Shown here in pieces: positions 19,401-27,011 of a stretch of 64,000 nucleotides of DNA. Positions within the stretch are counted from its first letter, which is position 1. Every line of letters begins with the position of its first letter. The stretch is taken from positions 310,001 to 374,000 of the forward strand of contig NZ_QZEX01000001.1 in the NCBI RefSeq assembly GCF_003646465.1, in the 5' to 3' direction. The translations under genes and the position numbers were made by a program. Under the pieces are notes generated by a model. That model did no database searches, was not told the DNA's origin, and worked only from the letters and a program-made list of their open reading frames with translations. Source of the stretch: Chachezhania antarctica (GTDB taxonomy: Bacteria; Pseudomonadota; Alphaproteobacteria; Rhodobacterales; Rhodobacteraceae).

Positions 19401-19843
19401 TCGCTGAACTGGGGCGAAATCCCGGCCTCCAGCGGAAACCGGCGCAGAAGGGCGGCGCAGAAGGCGTGGATGGTCTGGATCTTCAGGCCGCCGGGCGTTT
19501 CGATGGCGCGGGCAAACAGGGTGCGCGCCTGCGCCAGATCCTCGGCGCCGGGCGTCAGGCCCTCCCACGCGCCAAGGCTGTCGAGCGTTGCGGACAGGTC
19601 GGCATCTTCCAGCATCGCCCATTCGCCCAGACGCTTGAACAGGCGGTTCTGCATCTCGGCGGCGGCGGCCTTGGTATAGGTCAGGCACAGGATCTTCTGC
19701 GGGTCGGTGCCCTGCAGCAGGATCCGCGCCACGCGGTCGGTCAGGACCCGCGTCTTCCCCGATCCGGCATTGGCCGACAGCCAGGTCGACGCATGGGGCT
19801 GCGCGGCCTGCACCTGCCGTTCGGAGGCTGCATCGCGGCTCAT
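16472..19843 (-). CDS. addA: AddA, double-strand break repair helicase-nuclease subunit
   Basis: UvrD-type helicase and nuclease that processes DNA ends for RecA, functional counterpart of RecB. 1,123 residues. N-terminal Walker A is SANAGSGKTRVL and motif Ia is LCLTYTKAAAAEM. HILVDEAQDTSPAQW is motif II, VVGDRKQSIYSFQGA motif III and VMTVHGAKGLEAPV motif V. The C-terminal RecB-like nuclease has GVIDRL and VADFKS. The ATG at 19843 overlaps the addB stop by 4 bases. Confidence 0.95.
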   Translation of the reverse strand: MSRDAASERQVQAAQPHASTWLSANAGSGKTRVLTDRVARILLQGTDPQKILCLTYTKAAAAEMQNRLFKRLGEWAMLEDADLSATLDSLGAWEGLTPGAEDLAQARTLFARAIETPGGLKIQTIHAFCAALLRRFPLEAGISPQFSEMEDRAADLLRAEIVEDMASGPQMPLVDGVAAYLSDSDFAALTRAITGAREAFAGGHDRASLFCGLDLPDDYDWADLEQETFLGSETALLAALREGLAEGSKTDVDALEKLLPVGTPGMADLPVLEKVFLFGGSAKDPFGAKIGKFPTKATQTRLGAVLPELDAFMVRVQDARDRRLALAAVDKAEALLRFANTFLPEYERRKQLRGWLDFDDLIGRARKLLRDPGVATWVLYRLDGGIDHILVDEAQDTSPAQWDVIEALTQEFMAGKGADRDRARTLFVVGDRKQSIYSFQGANAAAFDTMRDGFKEGLKAAGPGMQDLVLEYSFRSAPAILELVDQVFDPDVTPGFRESQHRPFHGEMPGRVDLWPLVEKTDAEDDSHWTDPVDRPGQAHHTTVLAERIAAWIKAQVEGGETLPAGNARRKMRYGDVLILVRRRSELFASIIRACKVLGLPIAGADRLKVGAELAVKDLAAVLSFLATPEDDLSLAAALKSPLFGWTENDLYHLAHGRDGAYLWEVLRGQVETHPQTLAILTDLRDNADFLRPYDLIDRILTRHDGRRRLLGRLGAEAEDGIDALLSQALAYERSEVPSLTGFLTWMETDDLEIKRQMGAVGDQIRVMTVHGAKGLEAPVLILPDTARHQARMTNAITTLGDVPYWNPVVDDMPAPLRAARDDAQERDAEERLRLLYVALTRAESWLVVAASGELASRNSPPTWYERVETALRSLNALPLNCEGGDGLRLTSGEWTMGAATDFTTTTATLPEVPDLFRHSVTVPPPAPAILSPSDLGGPKALAGDTGLEEEAAKLRGTRIHLLLEHLIFDQPADWPHAATRILPDMEDAERTDLLTEAATVLQAPALAPFFAPDVLAEVPVTAPLFNRRLHGVIDRLIVQDTHIRVADFKSNAVVPASAAECPDGILRQMGAYLVALEQIYPDRAIELGVIWTRTGTHMPLPHEVVRAALARVPDLDAVPPAP

Positions 19844-22758
19844 CCCACGTCCTCCGGCTTGGCAGTGGCGGTGACGTCCCATTCCCCGAACCGGGCAAGA
19901 TGATCGTAATCGCCGCTGTCGGTGTCCTTCCGCATCGCCCTGCGCGAAGTGAAGCCCTGCGCGACCTCAAGGTAGGCCTCCATCAGCGTGCCCAGATCCT
20001 CCCACACTTCGGCGGGTGCGATATCGGCCAGCGGCGCGGCCTCGGTCTTGTATTTCGCGCCGACGCCGATGTAATCGGCCGCGGCCACGGGCGCTGCGGG
20101 GAAGCCATCGAAGGCGCCCCGTTCGGCCATCGCGGCCTCGATCAGCAGCTGTTTGTCGAACCCCTTCTGTTCGGCCTGCGTCGGCACATGGCCGGTCTTG
20201 TAGTCGTAAAGCAGCAGCCGCCCGTCTTCCGCCCGGTCGATCCGGTCGGCGCGGCCGGTCAGGGTGATGGCGTGGGCGGTGACATGATCTTCGGCCTTCA
20301 CCTCGAACCCGCCGGGCTGGCCCAGCTTCTGTCGGTCATGTTCTGCCCGGATCACGTCATCGGCGATCCGCGCCAGTTTTGCCCGCCAAAGGCGCCGCGC
20401 GGCGGGCCATGGCACGTTCGCCAATTCGGCATCGGCACAGGCAAGCAGGCGTTCGGGGGTCAGTTCGTCAACCGGCGTATCCTTGATGAACCGTTCAAAG
20501 ACCTTGTGAATGACGGTCCCACGGTCCGAGGCCTCGGCCTCCTGCACCAGCGGGTCCAGCGGTTGGAGCCCCAGCACCTTGCGGGCATAGATCGCATAGG
20601 GATCGCGGATCAGGGTGCGGATTTCGGTCACGCGGTATTGCTTCGGTCGCGCGTCCACGGGGGGCCGCGGGGCAGGGCGATGGGCCGGATCGATATGGGC
20701 GGGTGTTTCCAGCGCTTCCGCCAGCTGCAGCCAGTGACGGCCGCGTTCGCGCATGGCATTCAGCAACTTCGGCCCGTCGGTGTTGCGCAGACCGCCCAGC
20801 AGGTTCGTCAGCCGGTTCACCCAGCGCGAGAGGACGGTATCGGCATCGTCGGACCGTTCGGCGCGGGTCAGCCAGACCTCACGCGCGCCGATGGCCTGCT
20901 GGAAATCATGCGCTGACAGCCCGACGCGGCGCTCGGGCAGCAGCAGTCCCGCTTCCTTCCGCATCGCGCGGTTCAGCCAGGGATCGGGGGCCGGAACCTC
21001 GGGCCAGGACCCTTCGTTCAGACCGCCCAGGATCAGCAGGTCGGCGCCCATGACGCGGGCCTCCAGCGTGCCCCAGATCATGATGCCGGGATGGGCGGCA
21101 TCGCGGTCGCGGACGGTGTCCTCGCCCAGAAGCGCGCCCAGCAGGTCCGAGAACTCCGTCGCCGACAGGTCGCCTCCCGCCGGGGCCTCCTGCGCCAGCA
21201 GATCCACCACCGCGCGGGCCTTCTTCCCGGCGTTCTTGTCCCACAGCCCGCCCGAGCCTTCGGCGACGCTTCCCCCCGCGATCCGTTCGGAAGCGGACAA
21301 CAGCCGGTCCGTCCAGTCCTCCAGCGATGCTGTCGCCGGATCGAACAGGGGGCAGATCGCGGTGATCAGCCATTGGGCCCAGACGCCGCGGCGTTCGGGC
21401 ATCTTCTCGGCCCACGCAATCAGCGCGGCGGGGTCGGGGAAGGCCGGACCATGACGGCGGAGCTGCAGTTCCAGATCGCGGGTCAGCAGCAGGTGGATAC
21501 CGCGGCCCTCACCGGAATGGGTCAGCGGATGTTTCAGCAGGGCGATCAGCGCCGCACCGGTCAGGGGCCGGGCGAAAAGCTGGGCGACCTGCCGCAGGAA
21601 CCTGCCCGGGGGCGACAGTTGCAACGGCATCCCGGCGCTGTCGTCGGGTTCGATCCCCCATTGCGCGAGGGCGGCAGCGACCTGCCGGGTCAGCATCCGG
21701 TCGGGGGTGATCAGGGCGGCCTTCGTGCCGTCCTCGGCGGCCTTGCGCAGGCGCATCGCGATGGCCATCGCCTCGGCGCGAGGGCCGGGGGCTTCGACAA
21801 GGGTCACGTTTTCCAGCGCTTCGCCCAGCCCGTCCAGTTTCGGACCTTCGGACAGCCACGCATGGGTGACGGGCGCGGGGCGCAGCGCGAGGGAGACCAG
21901 ACGGTTCCGGGCTGGCGCCGGGGCGGGCGTGTCGGTCCACGGGCGGACATCGCCGGGGCCGATGCCCAGCACGTCCATGATCCGGCGGAAGCGGTATTGC
22001 GGGTGATCCTCGGCCGCCAGCGCATCGTCCATGCTCGACCAGATGCGCGCGGGCTGGTCGAAATCGAACCCCGGCAGCACCAGCGCGCCCTGCGGCAGGC
22101 GGGCGACGGCCTCCATCAGCATCAGCGTCGTACCGCGCGAGCCCGTCGAGCCTGCGACGATCACCGGATGCTGCGGCGGGTTGGCCTGCCATGCGGCGAT
22201 GCGTTGTTCGACGGCCATCCGCTGGCGACCGGCGGCTTCGGGCGCGGTGTCGGTGTCCATCAGGGTGCGCGCGATGCCGATGAATTGCAGCGCGCGGGCC
22301 CAATGGCCGGACATGTCCGACACGTCGAGCCCCGAGATCGTGTCCGGGGAGACGCCTTCGCCCTGCATCTCCTCCATCAGCGCGGCGAGGCTGTCGGCCA
22401 GGTCGAACAGCGCCGCGCGAGAGGCGAGATCCGGTTGCTGATCCAGAAGCGCGCGGATCAGTTGCACAAGCTCCAGCCGTCGGCGGAGCGGGGGGACGGA
22501 CAGCGGCAGATCCGCCAAAGCCGGGGACAGTCCGGGATCGGTGACCAGCGACAGTTGCGGCAGCAGCAGCGCCGGGCCGTCATCGAAGATCGCGCGGATG
22601 CGGCGGGCCATGCGGCGGGTGTTGACCATCAGCTCGACCCGGGCCAGCGCTTCGGGCGGGCCTTGGTGGCGGGCGGTCAGGCCAGAGACGATTTCCGCCG
22701 GGACATCCGCGCCGGGGGGCAGGGCAAAGACCCGCGGGAGGATGTCGGGTTCAAACAT
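19840..22758 (-). CDS. addB: AddB, double-strand break repair nuclease subunit
   Basis: Partner of AddA, 972 residues, alphaproteobacterial type. The N-terminal region begins MFEPDILPRVFALPPGADVP and is a degenerate helicase fold; VIVAGSTGSRGTTLML replaces a true P-loop. A C-terminal RecB-family nuclease has GRADRID and LLLYDYKTG as metal-binding motifs. It overlaps murU by 8 bases upstream and addA by 4 bases downstream. Confidence 0.94.
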   Translation of the reverse strand: MFEPDILPRVFALPPGADVPAEIVSGLTARHQGPPEALARVELMVNTRRMARRIRAIFDDGPALLLPQLSLVTDPGLSPALADLPLSVPPLRRRLELVQLIRALLDQQPDLASRAALFDLADSLAALMEEMQGEGVSPDTISGLDVSDMSGHWARALQFIGIARTLMDTDTAPEAAGRQRMAVEQRIAAWQANPPQHPVIVAGSTGSRGTTLMLMEAVARLPQGALVLPGFDFDQPARIWSSMDDALAAEDHPQYRFRRIMDVLGIGPGDVRPWTDTPAPAPARNRLVSLALRPAPVTHAWLSEGPKLDGLGEALENVTLVEAPGPRAEAMAIAMRLRKAAEDGTKAALITPDRMLTRQVAAALAQWGIEPDDSAGMPLQLSPPGRFLRQVAQLFARPLTGAALIALLKHPLTHSGEGRGIHLLLTRDLELQLRRHGPAFPDPAALIAWAEKMPERRGVWAQWLITAICPLFDPATASLEDWTDRLLSASERIAGGSVAEGSGGLWDKNAGKKARAVVDLLAQEAPAGGDLSATEFSDLLGALLGEDTVRDRDAAHPGIMIWGTLEARVMGADLLILGGLNEGSWPEVPAPDPWLNRAMRKEAGLLLPERRVGLSAHDFQQAIGAREVWLTRAERSDDADTVLSRWVNRLTNLLGGLRNTDGPKLLNAMRERGRHWLQLAEALETPAHIDPAHRPAPRPPVDARPKQYRVTEIRTLIRDPYAIYARKVLGLQPLDPLVQEAEASDRGTVIHKVFERFIKDTPVDELTPERLLACADAELANVPWPAARRLWRAKLARIADDVIRAEHDRQKLGQPGGFEVKAEDHVTAHAITLTGRADRIDRAEDGRLLLYDYKTGHVPTQAEQKGFDKQLLIEAAMAERGAFDGFPAAPVAAADYIGVGAKYKTEAAPLADIAPAEVWEDLGTLMEAYLEVAQGFTSRRAMRKDTDSGDYDHLARFGEWDVTATAKPEDVG

Positions 22759-23431
22759 CGCCCTTCAACATGTTCTGGGCCAGTTCGACGCCTTCAGGGT
22801 GTCCGACATCGCACCAGTAACCCGGGTAGGTCAGGCCGAACATCCGCCCCTGTGCCAGCATGTCGTCCCACAGGCGGTTCAGGGAAAAGACCCTGTCCGA
22901 AATCCCGGCCAGCCCGGCGGTCTTGATGATCTGTGCGCCGCCGTAGACGACATCCGGCCCGCGGGTCAGGCGGCCCTGATCGTCGGCGGTGAAGTCGCCC
23001 GCGCCTTGCCGCCCGATGGCGTGATCCAGCGGCACGGTGATCGCCAGCGCGTCCATCCGGTCGGGGTCCCATGCGTCCACCAGCAGCTCGACCGGGCTGG
23101 GGCCGGACCAGACGGCGTCCGAATTCAGCGTGATCACGGTCTCCGCGCCCAGCATAGGCAGCGCCACCTTCAGCCCTCCGCCGGTATCCAGCACCTTGGG
23201 GGATTCGTGCGAGAACTCCAGCCCGCGACCGGAGAGGTACGAGATAATCTGATCGCCAAGGTAATGGGTGTTCACGACCACGATCGGCGCGTCCGCGACC
23301 AGTTCCAGTGCGTGGTCGATCAGGGGCTTGCCCGCGACGGGGATCAGCGGCTTGGGGCGATGTTTCGTCAGGTCGCCCATGCGTGTGCCGAAGCCTGCGG
23401 CGAAGACCATGGCGGGGAAGGGCAGGGTCAT
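22751..23431 (-). CDS. murU: MurU-type N-acetylmuramate-1-phosphate uridylyltransferase
   Basis: 226 residues, nucleotidyltransferase fold. AAGFGTRMGDLTKHRPKPL is the NTP-binding GxGTRM...RPKPL loop; later motifs are LNSDAVW and GYWCDVGHPEG. In Pseudomonas MurU converts MurNAc-1-P to UDP-MurNAc, bypassing de novo synthesis. The call rests on the family plus the immediately upstream AmgK-like kinase (4-base overlap). A generic sugar-1-P nucleotidyltransferase is the alternative. Confidence 0.85.
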   Translation of the reverse strand: MTLPFPAMVFAAGFGTRMGDLTKHRPKPLIPVAGKPLIDHALELVADAPIVVVNTHYLGDQIISYLSGRGLEFSHESPKVLDTGGGLKVALPMLGAETVITLNSDAVWSGPSPVELLVDAWDPDRMDALAITVPLDHAIGRQGAGDFTADDQGRLTRGPDVVYGGAQIIKTAGLAGISDRVFSLNRLWDDMLAQGRMFGLTYPGYWCDVGHPEGVELAQNMLKGDV

Positions 23432-24429
23432 GGGCGCTCCAGCTTGGCCAGCGTGTCGGGCGTGGGGTCGGGCAGGGAATCGTGCACCAGTTCGGCGATG
23501 GGGGCCAGCGCGGGATGGTCCAGATCGCGCATCGCGTGGTCCCAGACGCGCGGGATCAGGTGCAGGTACTTGGGCTTGCCGTAATCCGTCGCCAGGCGGG
23601 CAAAGACACCAAGAATCCGCAGATTGCGCTGGGCGCCGAGGAGCGCATAGGCGGTGTGGAACGCGTGGGAGTCGTGATCTGTCGCCTCGATATAGCGGGC
23701 GATCATCTTGTGTTCGATCGCGGGGGAGACATCGCGGCGGGCGTCCTGCAGCAGCGAGACGATGTCATAGGCCGGATGACAGGTCATCGCGTCCTGGAAA
23801 TCCAGCAGGCCCACGCGGGCGGCGCCATCACGTTCCGGCAGCCAGATCAGGTTCTCGGCGTGGTAATCGCGCAGCGCCAGCGCCGGTTTCGCGCGCGAGA
23901 GCGGCTGTAGCAGGTCTTCGAACCGGTCACGGAAGCGCTGGGTGAGGGTTTCGTCATCTTCTCCCAGAACGCCGGCGCGGTACTTGGTGAAGGCCAGCGC
24001 GGCGAGATCGGCCATCAGCGGCGCGTCATAGGGCGCAACGTCGGGAACCTCATGGGCGTGGAGCGTGACCAGCACGTCGATGGCCGCGTCGTAGAGCTGC
24101 GGTTCGGGGTTCGGGTCGGTTTCCAGCACGCGGGCAAACAGGGTGTCGCCGAGGTCTTCAAGCAGAAGGAAGCCGTTGTCGGCGTCTTCGGCGAGGATCG
24201 CGGGCGCGGTCAGACCGCAGTCCTGCAGATGGCGGGCGATGGCGGTGAAAGGGCGGATGTCTTCGCCGCGGTCGGGCGGCGCGTCCATCAGTACGGCGGT
24301 GGTGCCGTCGGGCGCCGTCAGCCTGTCGTAGCGACGGTTCGAGGCATCCCCGGCCAGCGGTGCGACGCGGGCCTGACCCCAGCCGGCGGCATCGATGAAG
24401 GCGGTTTTCCTGGTTTGCCGGTCGGTCAT
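23428..24429 (-). CDS. amgK: AmgK-type anomeric N-acetylmuramate/N-acetylglucosamine kinase
   Basis: 333 residues, aminoglycoside-phosphotransferase fold. LLLEDLGDTLFARVLE is the hinge region, ALRDYHAENLIWLPE the catalytic HxD-N loop (here RDYHAEN) and GLLDFQDAMTCHPAYD the metal-binding DFQDA. With MurU it forms the AmgK-MurU route, which recycles peptidoglycan sugars to UDP-MurNAc. The ATG at 24429 overlaps the tsaE stop by 4 bases. Confidence 0.86.
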   Translation of the reverse strand: MTDRQTRKTAFIDAAGWGQARVAPLAGDASNRRYDRLTAPDGTTAVLMDAPPDRGEDIRPFTAIARHLQDCGLTAPAILAEDADNGFLLLEDLGDTLFARVLETDPNPEPQLYDAAIDVLVTLHAHEVPDVAPYDAPLMADLAALAFTKYRAGVLGEDDETLTQRFRDRFEDLLQPLSRAKPALALRDYHAENLIWLPERDGAARVGLLDFQDAMTCHPAYDIVSLLQDARRDVSPAIEHKMIARYIEATDHDSHAFHTAYALLGAQRNLRILGVFARLATDYGKPKYLHLIPRVWDHAMRDLDHPALAPIAELVHDSLPDPTPDTLAKLERP

Positions 24430-24941
24430 GCGGGCAGGTCTTTCAGTTTGTTGGCCCATTTCGGTGCGCTCCAGGAAAGGCGGAGCGCGCGGGGGGCATC
24501 GTCTGCGTCAAGGCTTGTGGGTTTGCCGGGCACGAGGGCAAGCGTCAATGCGTCTGCCGGGGCCAGCGGGCCCAGCCGGTCGGGCCATTCGATCAGGGTG
24601 ATGGCCGTGTCGAAGGCGGCGGTGAGGCCCAGTTCCTCGATCTCGGAGGTGTCGCCGAGGCGGTAGAGATCGGCGTGCCAGATTTCATCTTCGGGCGGGC
24701 CGTAGGTCTGAACAAGGGTGAAGGTGGGCGAGGGGATGTCTTCGTCGGTGCCGAGATAGGACCGGATCAGGGCGCGGGCGAGATGCGTCTTGCCCGCGCC
24801 GATGGGGCCGCCCAGCAGGAGGCAATCGCCAGGGGCCAGGCGCGTGGCGAGGGTTTGCGCGAACGTGGTCGTCGCGGCCTCATCGCCAAGGGAGAGGGCG
24901 CGTGTTTCGGTAGGGCTATGGCTGTTGGCAGCGGTGGACAT
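24426..24941 (-). CDS. tsaE: TsaE, tRNA t6A synthesis ATPase
   Basis: P-loop ATPase needed with TsaB/TsaC/TsaD to make N6-threonylcarbamoyladenosine in tRNA. 171 residues. Walker A LLGGPIGAGKTHLARALI, then IPSPTFTLVQTY, and the HADLYRLGD and LIEWPDRLG motifs of the family. The ATG at 24941 (MSTAANSHSPT) is chosen over a longer Arg-rich upstream extension. It is the first gene of the overlapping minus-strand operon. Confidence 0.94.
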   Translation of the reverse strand: MSTAANSHSPTETRALSLGDEAATTTFAQTLATRLAPGDCLLLGGPIGAGKTHLARALIRSYLGTDEDIPSPTFTLVQTYGPPEDEIWHADLYRLGDTSEIEELGLTAAFDTAITLIEWPDRLGPLAPADALTLALVPGKPTSLDADDAPRALRLSWSAPKWANKLKDLPA

Positions 24942-25007
24942 GGGCGCAATCTGGCGCCCGGGGCGCAAGGCTGCAAGCGGGATCGTTGCGGTGGCGGGCC
25001 GGGAACG

Positions 25008-25093
25008 CTGGCGCACCACCCCTGTCGGATCCCGTTCCGGGATCCTCCCTCGCGGCGCGCCCGCGATCCTTTCGGGTAACGGGTGCCAGGCCC
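25008..25093. repeat. Nested double-hairpin repeat, copy 4 (outer arms decayed)
   Basis: The inner stem GGATCCCG-TTC-CGGGATCC (25027-25045), the preceding CACCCCTGTC and the following TCCCTCGCGG match the other copies. The outer arms CTGGCGCACC and GGGTGCCAG pair only partly. It lies upstream of tsaE, just past the end of the PAS-protein gene. Confidence 0.5.
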
Positions 25094-25109
25094 TGGGATC
25101 GGTCGCGCG

Positions 25110-26921
25110 TCAGCCGAGCGGTTCGGCCCGGGTTTCGGACTGGTCGCCGGAGTGCGCTTTCGGCCTTCCGGATGGGCTCTTGTGGTTCTCGGGCCGCGGA
25201 TCTGCCCGGACAGCCGCCGGAACCGGCGGGGCCGTGGTCATGTCGAGCTCCCCCCGGGTACGGTCGGTGCGCACGAAACGGACCAGCGTTGCGCCGCCGT
25301 GCACCGGGTAGACGCCGCACCAGATCGCCTCACCCGTGCGCAGGAAGGCGGTGGAGGACCATTCGGAGCGATTTTCGCGCAAAGTGACAAAATCGCGGAC
25401 ATCGCCCCAGGTTGGCGTCGGGCGGCACTTGTCCTGCCATGTGCGGATCGCGTCGATCACCGTTGTCTGGGCGAAGCCCGCGTCCGGATCGACGCCCCAC
25501 AGCTTGCCGTAGGCCGGGTTCGACACGGCCAGCGCGCCGTCCGAGCTGAAGACGGCGACCGCGTCTTCCAGAGCCTCGATCACCGATTGACCCAGTTCCA
25601 GATCCGACCGGAAGCGGCGGGTCAGCGTGACCTCGGCGGTGATGTCCTCGAACAGGAAGGCGACGGCGCCGTCGGGATGGGGACGGCCGCTCACGGAGTA
25701 GACGGAGCCTGACGGCAGGCTCCACGTTTCCTGGTAGCGGCCGTTGGCGGCGGCGGCGACCAGTTCCGAAAGCTGCTGACGCCACGTGGCATAGTCCTTT
25801 GGTTCCGGCATCACGCTGCGGTCGCGCAGCCGGTCGAAGAAGGAAAACAGATCGGGCCGTGCGGAGAGGAACTCCGCCGGCAGCGCCGTGAGGTCGATCA
25901 GCGCCGGGTTGAACAGGGCCAAACGCTGGTTCCGATCGAAGATCGCCAGCCCGATGGACAGTTGCGCGAAGGTCTTGGCCAGTGTCTGGACGAAGTTGCG
26001 CTGGGCGTATTCGGCGTTGACCACCGCGTTGATGTCGGTGGCGAAGAACAGGTGCCCGTCCCCGGCGGTGACATGCGAGATCTCGAACCAGAGCTTGGTG
26101 CGGGTGCTCGCTGCCTCCAGCGCATGACGGACCGGGCGGCCATCGGGCGTACGGTCGAGCCTTGAGGGGAAAAGCGGGCGGCCTTTCTCTTCGCCTTCGC
26201 CCAGAACCCGGCGGGCCAGCGCGACATAAGCGGCATTGGACCAGATGACCTCTCCAGAGGCATTGGTCTGCCAGACCGGGTAGGGCGATTTTTCCGCCGC
26301 GATACAGGCCACCGTCACGCCGCCCAGGGCTTCGACAAGGCCGGTGGCGCGGCGTTGGCCCACGACCGGCGCCAGCGCCTTGTGGATCCACCGCGCCCGG
26401 CTGCCCTGTGTCGAGCGATCGTCCGATGCGCCGCCCGTCAGGCCTTGCGCCAGGGCACGTGCCGAATTGCCCGTCCCGATATCGAGACGTTCGCGTATCT
26501 CAACCCTGACCGTTCCGTCGAGCCATTCGAACACGATCTCCGACGGATCGGTTTGCGAGCGTGGCTGGCTGACCAGCCGACCCGCCCGTTCGACGGAGTC
26601 CAGCGAATGCGGCAGATCTGAAAAGCGGGCGGCGAGGACCGCCACGAGGTCCGGCCAGCGCAGCGGTTCATCGGATTTCCGCAAGGCTTCGCGCGCGGGT
26701 CCAGAGGCGCCGATCATCTCTTCCCCGTCGAACAGGAAGACAGATCCGCGGGCCGCGTCCGGCTGTGCGAGTGTTGTCGGCAGGTTCGCGACCGAACCGG
26801 TGGCCGTGCGGCGCATGGTAGACCGGCCCCTGGACGGCCACAGCCATGACACGGCAGCCAGCGCGGCGATCGTGCAGATCGCCGTCGTCACTACCAGTTC
26901 TGCCAGCTCCAACGTGTGCAT
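25110..26921 (-). CDS. Membrane-anchored PAS-domain protein without a kinase domain
   Basis: 603 residues. The N-terminal transmembrane segment (about 9-28) is followed by a variable region and then three PAS-like segments: YPVWQTNASGEVIWSNAAYV (about 215), LAIFDRNQRLALFNPALIDL (about 325) and VAVFSSDGALAVSNPAYGKL (about 455). I see no His-kinase H-box, N-box or GGDEF/EAL motif; the C terminus is a short Pro/Arg-rich tail. The layout resembles a sensor kinase that lost its catalytic part, or a DivL-like scaffold. It lies between regB and tsaE on the same strand. Confidence 0.75.
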   Translation of the reverse strand: MHTLELAELVVTTAICTIAALAAVSWLWPSRGRSTMRRTATGSVANLPTTLAQPDAARGSVFLFDGEEMIGASGPAREALRKSDEPLRWPDLVAVLAARFSDLPHSLDSVERAGRLVSQPRSQTDPSEIVFEWLDGTVRVEIRERLDIGTGNSARALAQGLTGGASDDRSTQGSRARWIHKALAPVVGQRRATGLVEALGGVTVACIAAEKSPYPVWQTNASGEVIWSNAAYVALARRVLGEGEEKGRPLFPSRLDRTPDGRPVRHALEAASTRTKLWFEISHVTAGDGHLFFATDINAVVNAEYAQRNFVQTLAKTFAQLSIGLAIFDRNQRLALFNPALIDLTALPAEFLSARPDLFSFFDRLRDRSVMPEPKDYATWRQQLSELVAAAANGRYQETWSLPSGSVYSVSGRPHPDGAVAFLFEDITAEVTLTRRFRSDLELGQSVIEALEDAVAVFSSDGALAVSNPAYGKLWGVDPDAGFAQTTVIDAIRTWQDKCRPTPTWGDVRDFVTLRENRSEWSSTAFLRTGEAIWCGVYPVHGGATLVRFVRTDRTRGELDMTTAPPVPAAVRADPRPENHKSPSGRPKAHSGDQSETRAEPLG

Positions 26922-27011
26922 CGACTCAGCGCCGCTCCTCGGGTTCAGATGCAGAAGAGTGGCATTTGCGGGGTTAAGCGATGGTTAACAACTCGCGCCG
27001 CCCGGAAAGGA

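Noticed and set aside
17732-19903. Long plus-strand open frame opposite addA, and similar ones opposite addB, ade and the sulfotransferase
   Set aside because: Mirror frames of GC-rich genes; no ribosome-binding site and no recognisable motifs.
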